In this document: piece after piece, positions 43,018 through 52,959 of the stretch
Numbering within the stretch: the first letter of the stretch is position 1
How the letters are laid out: every line of letters starts with the position of its first letter
Source of the DNA: Variovorax paradoxus
Lineage (GTDB): Bacteria > Pseudomonadota > Gammaproteobacteria > Burkholderiales > Burkholderiaceae_C
DNA length: 64,000 nt
Assembly: GCF_030815855.1 (NCBI RefSeq)
Contig: NZ_JAUSXG010000001.1
Location: 4,154,001-4,218,000 of the forward strand
Direction of reading: 5' to 3'
Program-made: the position numbers and the translations under genes
Notes under the pieces: model-generated
The model's database searches: none
Seen by the model: only the letters and a program-made list of their open reading frames with translations
Told to the model about the DNA's origin: nothing

Positions 43018-44490
43018 TTATTTCTGGATGTCGCCCAGGCAGAGATACTTGATCTCGACGTAGTCGTCCATGCCATGGTGCGAACCCTCGCGCCCCAGGC
43101 CCGACTGCTTCACGCCACCGAAAGGCACGTGCTCGGTGGCGATCACGCCGGCATTGATGCCGACCATGCCGTACTCGAGCGCTTCCGCCACACGGAAGAT
43201 GCGGCCTACGTCGCGGGTGTAGAAGTAGCTTGCCAGTCCGAACTCGGTGTTGTTCGCCGCATCGATGGCGTCCTGCTCGGTCTTGAAGCGGAACACGGGT
43301 GCGAAGGGGCCGAAGGTTTCCTCCTTCGCGCACAGCATGTCGGACGTCGCCTCGGCGATGACGGTGGGCTCGAAGAACTGGCCCTCGATCCTGCGGCCGC
43401 CGGCCAGCAGCTTGCCGCCCTTGGCCACCGCATCGTCGACATGGCGCTGCACTTTTTCGACGGCCGCATCTTCGATGAGCGGCCCCTGCATCACGCCCTC
43501 GTCGAAGCCGTTGCCGACCTTGAGCGCCTTGACCTTGGCCGCGAACTTCTCGACGAAGCGGTCGTAGATGCCGTCCTGCACATACAACCGGTTCGCGCAC
43601 ACGCAGGTCTGTCCCGCGTTGCGGTATTTGCTGGCCATCGCGCCCTCGACCGCCGAATCGACATCGGCGTCGTCGAACACCAGGAAGGGCGCGTTGCCGC
43701 CGAGCTCGAGCGACAGCTTCTTGACCGTCGGCGCGCACTGGCTCATGAGAATGCGGCCGACCTCGGTGGAGCCCGTGAAGCTCAGGTGGCGCACGACATC
43801 GCTCTCGCACAGTTCCTTGCCGATGGCGATGCTGTTCTGGCTGTCGGCCGTGAGCACGTTGAGCACGCCGGCCGGAATACCCGCGCGCACGGCCAGTTCG
43901 GCCGCGGCCAGCGCGGTGAGCGGCGTGAGCTCGGCCGGCTTGATGACGACCGTGCAACCCGCGGCCAACGCCGGCGCCACCTTGCGCGTGATCATGGCCA
44001 GCGGAAAGTTCCACGGGGTGATGGCGGCGCACACGCCGATGGCCTGCTTCATCACCAGCAGGCGGCGGTTGTTGTCGAACTGCGGCAGTACTTCGCCGTT
44101 GACGCGCTTGGCTTCCTCGGCAAACCATTCGATAAAGCTCGCGCCGTAGGCGACCTCGCCCTTGGCCTCGGCAAAGGGCTTGCCCTGCTCCGCGGTCATG
44201 AGGCGGCCCAGGTCTTCGGTATTGGCGACGAGCAGGTCGAACCACTTGCGAAGCACGATGCTGCGCTCCTTACCGGTCTTGCGGCGCCAGGCGGCGAGCG
44301 CCATGTTCGCAGCGGCAATGGCAAGGACGGCGTCGGCGCGTGTGAGGTTGGCAACGTCGGCCAGCTTCTGGCCGGTGGCCGGGTCGTTCACGTCGAAGCG
44401 ACTCTTGCCCTTTGTCCATTCGCCGGCGATCAGCGCGTCGGTCTTGAACAGGGTCGGGTCGTTCAGCAATGCGAGGGGAGAAGTTTTCAT
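43018..44490 (-). CDS. gabD: NAD(P)-dependent succinate-semialdehyde dehydrogenase
   Basis: A 490-residue aldehyde dehydrogenase. Catalytic motifs are intact: PWNFP with the oxyanion asparagine, LELGGNAP with the base glutamate, and NAGQTCVCANR with the nucleophile cysteine plus a nearby second cysteine, typical of GabD. It oxidises succinate semialdehyde to succinate, the last step of GABA breakdown. It lies at the end of the transporter/GABA operon, after a gap of 262 bp that contains a palindromic repeat. The ATG at 44490 is used; an in-frame TTG at 44496 is unlikely. Confidence 0.92.
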   Translation of the reverse strand: MKTSPLALLNDPTLFKTDALIAGEWTKGKSRFDVNDPATGQKLADVANLTRADAVLAIAAANMALAAWRRKTGKERSIVLRKWFDLLVANTEDLGRLMTAEQGKPFAEAKGEVAYGASFIEWFAEEAKRVNGEVLPQFDNNRRLLVMKQAIGVCAAITPWNFPLAMITRKVAPALAAGCTVVIKPAELTPLTALAAAELAVRAGIPAGVLNVLTADSQNSIAIGKELCESDVVRHLSFTGSTEVGRILMSQCAPTVKKLSLELGGNAPFLVFDDADVDSAVEGAMASKYRNAGQTCVCANRLYVQDGIYDRFVEKFAAKVKALKVGNGFDEGVMQGPLIEDAAVEKVQRHVDDAVAKGGKLLAGGRRIEGQFFEPTVIAEATSDMLCAKEETFGPFAPVFRFKTEQDAIDAANNTEFGLASYFYTRDVGRIFRVAEALEYGMVGINAGVIATEHVPFGGVKQSGLGREGSHHGMDDYVEIKYLCLGDIQK

Positions 44491-44632
44491 GGTCAATGGT
44501 CTCGAGTTTTGTTTGCGATCTGTTTGGTTGAGGGGTTTGCTGGGGGACGTTGCTGTTCAGGGCGCACTCCCGCCGACGGGGAGCGTTGCACAGAGCAGTC
44601 GTTGATCAGCGGTGTACCAGCCGCGTGCCCAG

Positions 44633-44724
44633 GTGCACAGGGCATCGGGTGCTCCTCGCAGCGAAATCAAGGAGGAGCGAAGCGGGGGACATTCGCGGAG
44701 GGGAGTACCCGGTGGCCTGTGCAC
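44633..44724. repeat. Imperfect palindromic intergenic repeat
   Basis: Arms of 25 bp (44633-44657 and 44700-44724) match in inverted orientation with a handful of mismatches, both ending in GTGCACAGG/CCTGTGCAC. The 42-bp centre has a further partial fold. It lies in the gap between gabD and the ureohydrolase gene and looks like a dispersed REP-type element. Confidence 0.6.
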
Positions 44725-44752
44725 ACGCCCCGAACAAGAGCGCCCGAACAAC

Positions 44753-45712
44753 TCACCGATAAGGCACCCCAGGCAACACACACAACATCTCGTACAGAAG
44801 ATTGGCCCCCAGCAGCGCGGTGTTCCCACTGACGTCGTAGGGCGGACTCACCTCCACCAGATCGGCCCCAATCACATTCAAGCCCCGGCAGCCACGCACG
44901 ATTTCCAGCGCCTGCGGCACGGTCAACCCGCCGATCTCCGGCGTGCCCGTACCGCCGGCAAACGAAGGATCGATGCCGTCGACGTCGAAGCTGATGTAGA
45001 CCGGATGAGCAGGCCCGATGCGCTCGCGCACCTGCGCCATCAGCGGAGCCAGCGACTGGTACCAGACCTCGTGCGCCTGCACCACGGTAAAGCCCTGCTG
45101 GCGCGGCCAGTCGAAGTCGTCGGCCGCATAGCCCGTGCCGCGCAAGCCGATCTGCCAGACCTTGTCGCAGGCCAGCAAGCCTTCTTCGACAGCGCGGCGG
45201 AACGGCGTGCCGTGGGCGATGCGCTCTCCGAACATGTCGTCGTTCACGTCCGCATGCGCATCCACATGCACCAGCGCGACCGGGCCGTGCTTGCGCGCCA
45301 GCGCGCGCAGGATCGGCAGCGCAATGGTGTGGTCGCCGCCGAGCGTAAGCGGTGCGCAGCCCGCGGCCAGCACCGTGTCATAGAAGGCCGAGATGATGTC
45401 GACCGACTCTTCGAGCGAATAGGTGTTGATGGGCACATCGCCCAGGTCGGCCACGTTCAGTTTGTCGAAAGGCGCCGCGCCCGTGGCCATGTTGTAGGGC
45501 CGCAGCAGCGCCGATTCGGCACGGATCTGGCGCGGCCCGAAACGCGCACCCGGGCGGTTGGAAGTGCCGATGTCGAGCGGCACGCCGATGAACGCCGCAT
45601 CCAGCCCCTGCGCAGAAGTTGCGGTGGGCAGCCGCATCATCGTGCCGGGGCCGGCGAAGCGCGGCATGGTGTTGCCGCCGAGCGGCTGGTTCGGTGGTGT
45701 GGTGACGGACAT
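44753..45712 (-). CDS. Agmatinase-family ureohydrolase, probable guanidinobutyrase
   Basis: A 319-residue arginase/agmatinase-family enzyme. The binuclear manganese motifs are present: GGDHT, VDAHADVND and SFDVDGIDPSFAGG. Agmatinase would produce putrescine, but the operon holds GabT and GabD and no putrescine-degrading enzymes. This favours guanidinobutyrase activity, splitting 4-guanidinobutyrate into urea and GABA, which the neighbours then turn into succinate. It follows the permease gene by 11 bp. The ribosome binding site is weak, so the start at 45712 is not certain. Agmatinase cannot be excluded without assay. Confidence 0.8.
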   Translation of the reverse strand: MSVTTPPNQPLGGNTMPRFAGPGTMMRLPTATSAQGLDAAFIGVPLDIGTSNRPGARFGPRQIRAESALLRPYNMATGAAPFDKLNVADLGDVPINTYSLEESVDIISAFYDTVLAAGCAPLTLGGDHTIALPILRALARKHGPVALVHVDAHADVNDDMFGERIAHGTPFRRAVEEGLLACDKVWQIGLRGTGYAADDFDWPRQQGFTVVQAHEVWYQSLAPLMAQVRERIGPAHPVYISFDVDGIDPSFAGGTGTPEIGGLTVPQALEIVRGCRGLNVIGADLVEVSPPYDVSGNTALLGANLLYEMLCVLPGVPYR

Positions 45713-45723
45713 CGTGTGTGCGT

Positions 45724-46542
45724 TCAGCGCCGCCGGCCGCGCAGCCATTCGAGCGCAAGCAGCAGCGTGGTGGTGAAGAGGATGAGCAGCGTCGCCACGG
45801 CGGCGATGGTGGGCGAGATGTTCTCGCGAATGCCGGTGAACATCTGCCGCGGCAGCGTGACCTGGTCCGGCCCCGCCAAGAACAGCGTGACCACCACTTC
45901 GTCGAACGAGGTGGCAAAGGCGAACAGCGCGCCCGAGATCACGCCGGGCGCAATCACCGGCAGCGTGATGCGCATGAACGTCCTGAACGGTGTCTCGCCC
46001 AGGCTCAGCGATGCGCGCACCAGGTTGTGGTTGAAGCCGGCCAGCGTGGCGAGCACGGTGGTCAGCACAAAGGGCGCGCCGAGCGCCGCATGCACCACGA
46101 TCAGCCCGAGGTAGGTGTCGGCCAGGCCGATGGGCGCGAAGTAGAGATACGTGGCGACACCCACCACCACGATCGGCACCACCATCGGCGAGATCAGCAC
46201 GCTCATGAGCAGGCCCTTGAACGCGAAGTTCGTGCGCGACAAGCCGACCGCCGCCAGCGTGCCCAGCACGGTCGCCAGCACCGTGGCGGCCGGCGCGACG
46301 ATGAAGCTGTTGCGCGCCGCGCGGGCCCACTCGGGCGATTCGAACAGGTGGCGGTACCACTGCAGCGACCAGCCCCGGATCGGGTACGCCAGAAATGAAC
46401 TGTCGGAGAAAGACAGCGGAATCACGACCAGGATCGGCGCCAGCAGAAAAGCCAGCACCGCGACACAGCCGGCGCGCACCAGCCACCACCCGAGCTTGTC
46501 GGCGAAGGTGGCGTAGGCCGGAAATTGGGGAAGCTTGAACAT
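45724..46542 (-). CDS. Polyamine-type ABC transporter permease (PotC-like)
   Basis: A 272-residue inner-membrane permease with six hydrophobic segments. The ATPase-contact EAA loop is recognisable (RASLSLGETPFRTFMRITLPVIAPG). It resembles PotC/YdcV-type subunits for putrescine, spermidine or related amines. It pairs with the larger permease encoded 21 bp upstream and is followed 11 bp later by the ureohydrolase gene. The likely cargo is 4-guanidinobutyrate or GABA, judged by context. Confidence 0.88.
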   Translation of the reverse strand: MFKLPQFPAYATFADKLGWWLVRAGCVAVLAFLLAPILVVIPLSFSDSSFLAYPIRGWSLQWYRHLFESPEWARAARNSFIVAPAATVLATVLGTLAAVGLSRTNFAFKGLLMSVLISPMVVPIVVVGVATYLYFAPIGLADTYLGLIVVHAALGAPFVLTTVLATLAGFNHNLVRASLSLGETPFRTFMRITLPVIAPGVISGALFAFATSFDEVVVTLFLAGPDQVTLPRQMFTGIRENISPTIAAVATLLILFTTTLLLALEWLRGRRR

Positions 46543-46563
46543 GCGTGTGTGTCCTTCGTGCCT

Positions 46564-47820
46564 TCAGCCGAGGCTCAGCTCGGCCTTGCCGATGCGGCGG
46601 TACACGGCGTACAGCACCAGCGTGGCGACAAGCAGCACGGCGCCCAGCGCGCAGGCCATGCCCCAGTTGATTTCCACATTGGTGTAGCGCGCGATGTAGT
46701 AGCTCAGCATCTGGTCGTCCGCGCCGCCGAGCAGCGCCGGCGTCACGTAGTAGCCGATAGCCAAGATGAAGACCAGCAGCGCACCGGCACCGATGCCCGG
46801 ATAGGTCTGCGGCACATACACGCGAAAGAACGCCGCGAGTGGAGAGCTGCCGAGCGACACCGCCGCGCGCAGGTAGGTGGGCGGCACGCTCTTCATCACG
46901 CTGTAGAGCGGCAGGATCATGAACGGCAGCAGGATGTGCACCATGGCGATGATCACGCCGGTGCGGTTGAACAGCAGCGCCAGCGGATGGTCGATCAGGC
47001 CGATGCCCATGAGGCCGCGGTTGACCAGCCCCTCGGATTGCAGCAGCACGATCCATGCCGCCACGCGCACCAGGATGGAAGTCCAGAAAGGCACGAGCAC
47101 CAGGATCATCAGCACGTTGGCCTTGCGCGCGGGCAAGGTCGACAGCCACCATGCCAGCGGATAGGCCAGCAGCAGGCAGAAGAAGGTGACCACGGCGCTG
47201 ATATGAAAAGTGCGCAGAAGAATGTTCGCGAAGGCGCGCTGGTCGTCGGGCATGCGTTCCACTTCGCCCGCCACATTGCGCCGCAGGTCCAGCGAGGCCA
47301 GCAGGTAGTCGGGCGTCCAGCGCGAGCCGTTCTTTGCAATGGCCTGCCAGTACACCGCCTCGCCCCAGCGCGGGTCGATCTCCAGCATGCGCGCCTTCAC
47401 TTCTTCCGGAGATCCCGCGATCGGCAGCGCCCTGAAGGTGCTCATCACGAGCGAGCGGGCGCCTGCGATCTCGGTGTTGAGGCGGCGCGCCAGGGCGCCC
47501 GCGTCGGAACTGTCGGGCAACTGGCCGAGGTCGGCCGCGATGGCGGCATAGGCCGCGGGCGCGGGCGCCTCCTTGCGGCTCCATCCGTCGAGCGCACGCA
47601 CGGTGCGCGGCAGCGCATTGGCCACCTCGGGGTTCTCGACCGCGCGCTGCAGCAGCGCGACGATCGGCACCAGCAGCGTCAGCAACAGAAACACCAAGAG
47701 CGGCACCGTGAGCGCGAAGGCGCGCCACTTGCGGCGCGCTTCGGCGCGCGCCAGCGCACGCCGAAGGGTGCCGGGTGGCGCCTCCGCCGGAACCAGGGGA
47801 ACAATCGTTGCCGCGTGCAT
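46564..47820 (-). CDS. Polyamine-type ABC transporter permease with periplasmic insertion (PotB-like)
   Basis: A 418-residue permease, over 100 residues longer than standard PotB. After the first membrane segment (LLVFLLLTLLVPIVALLQ) comes a soluble insertion of about 140 residues (to about residue 190) with charged and aromatic segments, then five membrane spans. The EAA-like loop RAAVSLGSSPLAAFFRVYVPQTYPG is intact. The insertion probably faces the periplasm and could contact the binding protein. The gene lies 27 bp after the binding-protein gene. Confidence 0.87.
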   Translation of the reverse strand: MHAATIVPLVPAEAPPGTLRRALARAEARRKWRAFALTVPLLVFLLLTLLVPIVALLQRAVENPEVANALPRTVRALDGWSRKEAPAPAAYAAIAADLGQLPDSSDAGALARRLNTEIAGARSLVMSTFRALPIAGSPEEVKARMLEIDPRWGEAVYWQAIAKNGSRWTPDYLLASLDLRRNVAGEVERMPDDQRAFANILLRTFHISAVVTFFCLLLAYPLAWWLSTLPARKANVLMILVLVPFWTSILVRVAAWIVLLQSEGLVNRGLMGIGLIDHPLALLFNRTGVIIAMVHILLPFMILPLYSVMKSVPPTYLRAAVSLGSSPLAAFFRVYVPQTYPGIGAGALLVFILAIGYYVTPALLGGADDQMLSYYIARYTNVEINWGMACALGAVLLVATLVLYAVYRRIGKAELSLG

Positions 47821-47847
47821 GGCCTCTTTCTCGTTCTTGCGCGTCGG

Positions 47848-48876
47848 TTACTGGGTGGCCCAGGATGCGAAGCGCTTCTCGAGCGCCTCGCCCTGGTCAG
47901 CCCAGAAAGCGACGTTGAACTGCAGCGAATCCTTGGCGTTGGTGGCCGAGGTCGGCAGGTCGGCCAGCACCTTGGGGCTGAGCGAAGCCAGTGCCTTGGT
48001 GTTGGCGGGACCGTAGGCGATGTTCTGCGCATAGACCGCCTGGTTGGCCGACTGCATCGCGAACTGGATGTACTTCAGCGACGCTTCCTTGTTCGGCGCG
48101 CCCTTCGGAATCACCAGGTAGTCCAGGTCGTAGATGCCGCCCGGCCAGTAGATCTTGAGGTCGCGGCCTTCGCGGTTGGCGGCGTCGATGCGGCCGTTGT
48201 ACACGGTGGTGAGCACCACGTCGCCGGCCACCAGGAACTGCGGCGGCTGCGCGCCGGCTTCCCACCACTGGATGTTCGGCTTGAGCTCGGTGAGCTTCTT
48301 GAACGCGCGGTCGGCGCCGTCCTTGGTGGCGAGCACCTTGTAGACATCGGCCGGCTTCACGCCGTCGGCCATGAGTGCGAACTCGAGGTTGTAGCGCGCG
48401 CCCTTGCGCATGCCGCGCTTGCCCGGAATCTTCTTCACGTCCCAGAAGTCGGCCCAGCTGGTGGGCGCGGTCTTGAGCTTTTCGCCGTTGTAGGCCATCA
48501 CGGTCGACCACACGAACAGGCCGACGCCGCAATCGGTGACCGCGGCCGGCAGGAAGTCGGCCTTGTTGCCGATCTTCGAATAGTCGAGCTTCTCGAACAG
48601 GCCCTCGTCGCAACCGCGCGCCGCGTCGGGCGATTCGACTTCGACCACGTCCCAGGTGACCTTCTTGGTCTCGACCATGGCCTTGATCTTGGCCTGCTCG
48701 CCGTTGTATTCGACCGGAATGATCTTGGTGCCGGTCTTCTCGTAGGGCTCGTAGTAGGCCTTTTTCTGCGCGTTGGCGTTGGCGCCGCCGAAGTTGACCA
48801 CGGTGAGCTGCTGCTGGGCGAAGGCAGGCAGCGCGAAGCTGACCGCGACGGTGCAGGCGAGGAGTGTCTTTTTCAT
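47848..48876 (-). CDS. Polyamine-type periplasmic binding protein (PotD-like)
   Basis: A 342-residue periplasmic protein with signal peptide (cleavage near AFAQQ) and the type II binding fold of the spermidine/putrescine group (VVNFGGANANAQKKAYYEPYEK; WDVVEVESPDAARGCDEGLFEKLD). It delivers substrate to the two permeases downstream. The start at 48876 is followed by a typical MKKTLL signal start. It lies between the ATPase and permease genes of the same operon. The ligand is probably 4-guanidinobutyrate, GABA or another small amine, by context. Confidence 0.88.
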   Translation of the reverse strand: MKKTLLACTVAVSFALPAFAQQQLTVVNFGGANANAQKKAYYEPYEKTGTKIIPVEYNGEQAKIKAMVETKKVTWDVVEVESPDAARGCDEGLFEKLDYSKIGNKADFLPAAVTDCGVGLFVWSTVMAYNGEKLKTAPTSWADFWDVKKIPGKRGMRKGARYNLEFALMADGVKPADVYKVLATKDGADRAFKKLTELKPNIQWWEAGAQPPQFLVAGDVVLTTVYNGRIDAANREGRDLKIYWPGGIYDLDYLVIPKGAPNKEASLKYIQFAMQSANQAVYAQNIAYGPANTKALASLSPKVLADLPTSATNAKDSLQFNVAFWADQGEALEKRFASWATQ

Positions 48877-48940
48877 GGTGGCGTAGTCCTGGGTGATGAA
48901 GAAAGGGAACGAGAAAGCAAAGACCTGATGGGCGCGCGTT

Positions 48941-50035
<1,095 letters not shown>

Positions 50036-50058
50036 GGAGGAGTTCAAGAAAGTGTCGA

Positions 50059-51351
50059 TCAGCGCAGTGCGGCGAAGCTGTCCGCGAGAAGCGTCAGCCC
50101 TTCGTCCACAAGCAAGTCGGATGCCGTCAACGGCACCAGCACGCGAATTACATTGCCGTAGCTGCCGCATGACAGCAGGATTAACCCGCGCCGCGCCGCC
50201 TCGGCGACCACCCGGCGGGTCAGCGCGGCGTCAGGCCGCGCCGTGTCGCCCTCTTCGAACAGCTCGATGGCCACCATGGCGCCGAGCCCCCGCACATCGC
50301 CGATGGCCGGCACGTCGGCCGCGATGCGGCGCAGGCCCGCCGTGAGCCGCTCGCCCAGTGCCCTGCTGCGCGCCAGCAGCTGCTCGTCGTCGAACACCTT
50401 GAGCACCGCCAGCGCCGCGGCGCAGCCGATGGGGCTGCCGGCGTAGGTGCCGCCCAGGCCGCCGGGCGCGGGCGCGTCCATCACCTCGGCGCGGCCCACC
50501 ACGCCCGAGATGGGAAAGCCGCCCGCCATCGACTTGGCGGTGGTGATCAGGTCGGGCGCCACCGGCCACTGCTCGCTCGCGAACCAGGTGCCGGTGCGGC
50601 CGGCGCCGGTCTGCACCTCGTCGGCAATGATCAGGATGCCGTGGCGGTCCGCCAGCGCACGCAGGCCCTCGATGAAGTCGTTGGGCGCGACGTAGAAGCC
50701 GCCCTCTCCCTGCACCGGCTCCAGGATGAAGGCCGCCACGCGCTCGGGCTCGATGTCGTTCTTGAACAGCAGCTCGACCGAGTGCAGGGCATCGTCCACG
50801 CTCACGCCGTGCAGCGCGTTCGGGTACAGCGCATGGAACACCTCGCCCGGGAACGGGCCGAAACCGACCTTGTAGGGCGCCACCTTGCCGGTGAGGCCGA
50901 GCGTCATCATCGTGCGGCCGTGATAGCCGCCGTTGAAGGCGATGACGCCGGGACGCCGGGTGTAGGAGCGGGCGATCTTCACCGCGTTCTCGACCGCCTC
51001 GGCGCCCGTGCTCAGGAAGATCGACTTCTTCGCGAACTGCCCCGGCGCCAGCGCGTTCAGCCGCTCGGCCAGTTCCACATAGGGCTCGTAGGCCAGCACC
51101 TGGAAGCAGGTGTGCGAATACAGGTCGACCTGCGCCTTGACGGCCGCGCTGATCTCCGGGTGGCAGTGGCCGGTGTTGAGCACCGCGATGCCGCCGGCAA
51201 AGTCGATATAGCGTTTTCCCTCGACGTCCCAGACCTCGGCGTTGGCGGCCCGGCTGACGAAGATTTCATGGGCCTGGCCGACGCCGCGGGCGACGGCTGC
51301 GCCGCGGCGGGCCATGAGGGCGGCGTTGCTGAGATGGGGTTCGCGCTGCAT
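50059..51351 (-). CDS. gabT: 4-aminobutyrate aminotransferase
   Basis: A 430-residue class III, PLP-dependent aminotransferase. The PLP lysine is in TTAKSMAGGFP, with IIADEVQTGAGRTG before it and GGYHGRTMMTLGLTG earlier, all typical of GabT. It moves the amino group of GABA to 2-oxoglutarate, giving succinate semialdehyde for GabD. It is the first gene of the operon and divergent from the MocR regulator. The gap holds TGTACA-centred motifs likely used as operators. Confidence 0.92.
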   Translation of the reverse strand: MQREPHLSNAALMARRGAAVARGVGQAHEIFVSRAANAEVWDVEGKRYIDFAGGIAVLNTGHCHPEISAAVKAQVDLYSHTCFQVLAYEPYVELAERLNALAPGQFAKKSIFLSTGAEAVENAVKIARSYTRRPGVIAFNGGYHGRTMMTLGLTGKVAPYKVGFGPFPGEVFHALYPNALHGVSVDDALHSVELLFKNDIEPERVAAFILEPVQGEGGFYVAPNDFIEGLRALADRHGILIIADEVQTGAGRTGTWFASEQWPVAPDLITTAKSMAGGFPISGVVGRAEVMDAPAPGGLGGTYAGSPIGCAAALAVLKVFDDEQLLARSRALGERLTAGLRRIAADVPAIGDVRGLGAMVAIELFEEGDTARPDAALTRRVVAEAARRGLILLSCGSYGNVIRVLVPLTASDLLVDEGLTLLADSFAALR

Positions 51352-51412
51352 GGATACGACCTGTGCCTGAAAGAAGAAGCTGGCACTTTAGGTTTCACGT
51401 CGGGGCCTGACC

Positions 51413-51469
51413 ATGTACACCGCGAGCCATGAATCGGCGGACTGTGCTGGTCTTGTATCCTGTACATAC
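51413..51469. promoter_or_regulatory. Putative MocR/GabR operator region
   Basis: ATGTACA (51413-51419) and TGTACAT (51461-51467), the latter inside GTATCCTGTACATAC (51455-51469), lie about 48 bp apart between the divergent gabT and regulator genes. The spacing of related half-sites fits a dimeric GabR-type protein. If the regulator starts at 51429 these sites would be partly coding, which is one reason to prefer a later start. Confidence 0.4.
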
Positions 51470-51512
51470 TTTCCTCAATATGGTGCAGATCGGCCTGCCG
51501 GGACCTCCCTCG

Positions 51513-52934
51513 ATGCTCATTCTTCATCCCGAACAGCCGACATCGCTCGTCAACCAGATCGTGGAAGGGCTTCGCGGCCTGATCGGCACCCAAAAGCTCA
51601 AGGCCGACAGCAAGCTGCCATCGATCCGGGCCTTTGCCGCGGCGCACGGCGTCAGCGTATTCACCGTGGTCGAGGCCTACGACCGGCTGGTGGCGCAGGG
51701 CCTCCTGGTCTCGCGGGCCAATGCGGGGTTCTTCGTCAAGCGGCGAAGCGACGACATGGCCCCGGGCACGCCCGCGGCACCGCAGGACGATCCGCGCTTC
51801 GATGCGCGCTGGTACCTGCAGCAGATCTTCGAAAACCGCCACCTGCCGCTCAAGCCCGGTTGCGGATGGCTGCCGCACGACTGGCTGTTCGAGGACGGCA
51901 TGCGCCGGAGCCTGCGCACCCTGGCGGCCGGCGGTACCGACATCGGCGGCTACGGACTGCCGTTCGGGCACATGGCGCTGCGCATGGCCATTGCCGAATC
52001 GCTTTCCGAGCGGCAGATCGTGGTCGAGGCGAACCAGGTGCTGCTCACCCAGGGCTCGAGCCAGGCGCTGGACCTCGTGGCACGGCAGCTGCTGAAACCG
52101 GGCGACGAGGTGCTGGTGGACGACCCGGGCTATCCCAACCTGATGTTCATGCTGCGCTTCCTCGGCGTGCACATCATCGGCGTGCCGCGCACGCCCACGG
52201 GCTACGACCTGCCGGCGCTGGAGGCGCTGCTGGCGGTGCACCGGCCCAAGGCCTTCTTCACGCAGCCGCGGCTGCAGAGCCCGACCTGCTCGCTGGCGTC
52301 GATGCCGCAGCTCGTGCGGCTGCTGCAGCTCGCGCAGGAGCACCAGTTCGCGCTGGTGGAGAACGACATCTACGCCGACATGGACGCCTCCTCGCGGCCC
52401 TCGCTCGCCAGCCTGAGCCAGCTGCGCCAGTTGATCTACGTCAGCAGCTTCTCCAAGACCATCTCCCCGAACATCCGGGTCGGCTATGTGGCGGCAGAGC
52501 CCGGGTTGATGGAAAAGCTGGCCCAGCTGAAGATGGTTTCGGGGCTCACGTCGTCGGACATCACGGAACGGCTGGCCTTCGGCGCGGTGACCGACGGGCG
52601 CTGGCGCAAGCACCTCAAGTCGCTGCGCGACCGGCTGGCGCAGGCGCACGCCAGCGTGGCGAGGCAACTGGAAGCGCTGGGCTTCGAGCTGTTCCACGAG
52701 CCCGCTGCGGGCTTGTACCTGTGGGCGCGCCATCCGGACATCACGGACACCGCCGAACTCTCCCGGCTGGCGGCCGTGGAGGGCATCATGCTCGGCCCGG
52801 GCCAGCTGTTTCTCGTCAACCCGCGCCCCACGGGATGGCTGCGCTTCAACGTGGCGTTCAGCGGGGACGAGCGGATCTGGCGCTTCCTGGAACGCAGCAT
52901 CGAGGAGCGCAAAAGCGACTTGAGCGGCGACTGA
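51513..52934 (+). CDS. MocR/GabR-family PLP-dependent transcriptional regulator
   Basis: About 473 residues: an N-terminal GntR winged helix (LVNQIVEGLRGLIG to the SRANAGFFVKR wing) joined to a class I aminotransferase-like domain with PLP lysine in SSFSKTISPNIRVGY. Such proteins sense GABA plus PLP and control gabTD. It is divergent from gabT. The ATG at 51513 (MLILHPEQP) gives a protein of usual length; in-frame ATGs at 51480 and 51429 would add low-similarity residues and overlap the likely operator. The start is therefore a judgement. Confidence 0.85.
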   Translation: MLILHPEQPTSLVNQIVEGLRGLIGTQKLKADSKLPSIRAFAAAHGVSVFTVVEAYDRLVAQGLLVSRANAGFFVKRRSDDMAPGTPAAPQDDPRFDARWYLQQIFENRHLPLKPGCGWLPHDWLFEDGMRRSLRTLAAGGTDIGGYGLPFGHMALRMAIAESLSERQIVVEANQVLLTQGSSQALDLVARQLLKPGDEVLVDDPGYPNLMFMLRFLGVHIIGVPRTPTGYDLPALEALLAVHRPKAFFTQPRLQSPTCSLASMPQLVRLLQLAQEHQFALVENDIYADMDASSRPSLASLSQLRQLIYVSSFSKTISPNIRVGYVAAEPGLMEKLAQLKMVSGLTSSDITERLAFGAVTDGRWRKHLKSLRDRLAQAHASVARQLEALGFELFHEPAAGLYLWARHPDITDTAELSRLAAVEGIMLGPGQLFLVNPRPTGWLRFNVAFSGDERIWRFLERSIEERKSDLSGD

Positions 52935-52959
52935 AAAGCCGCCGGCGCGGCAGCGGGGA

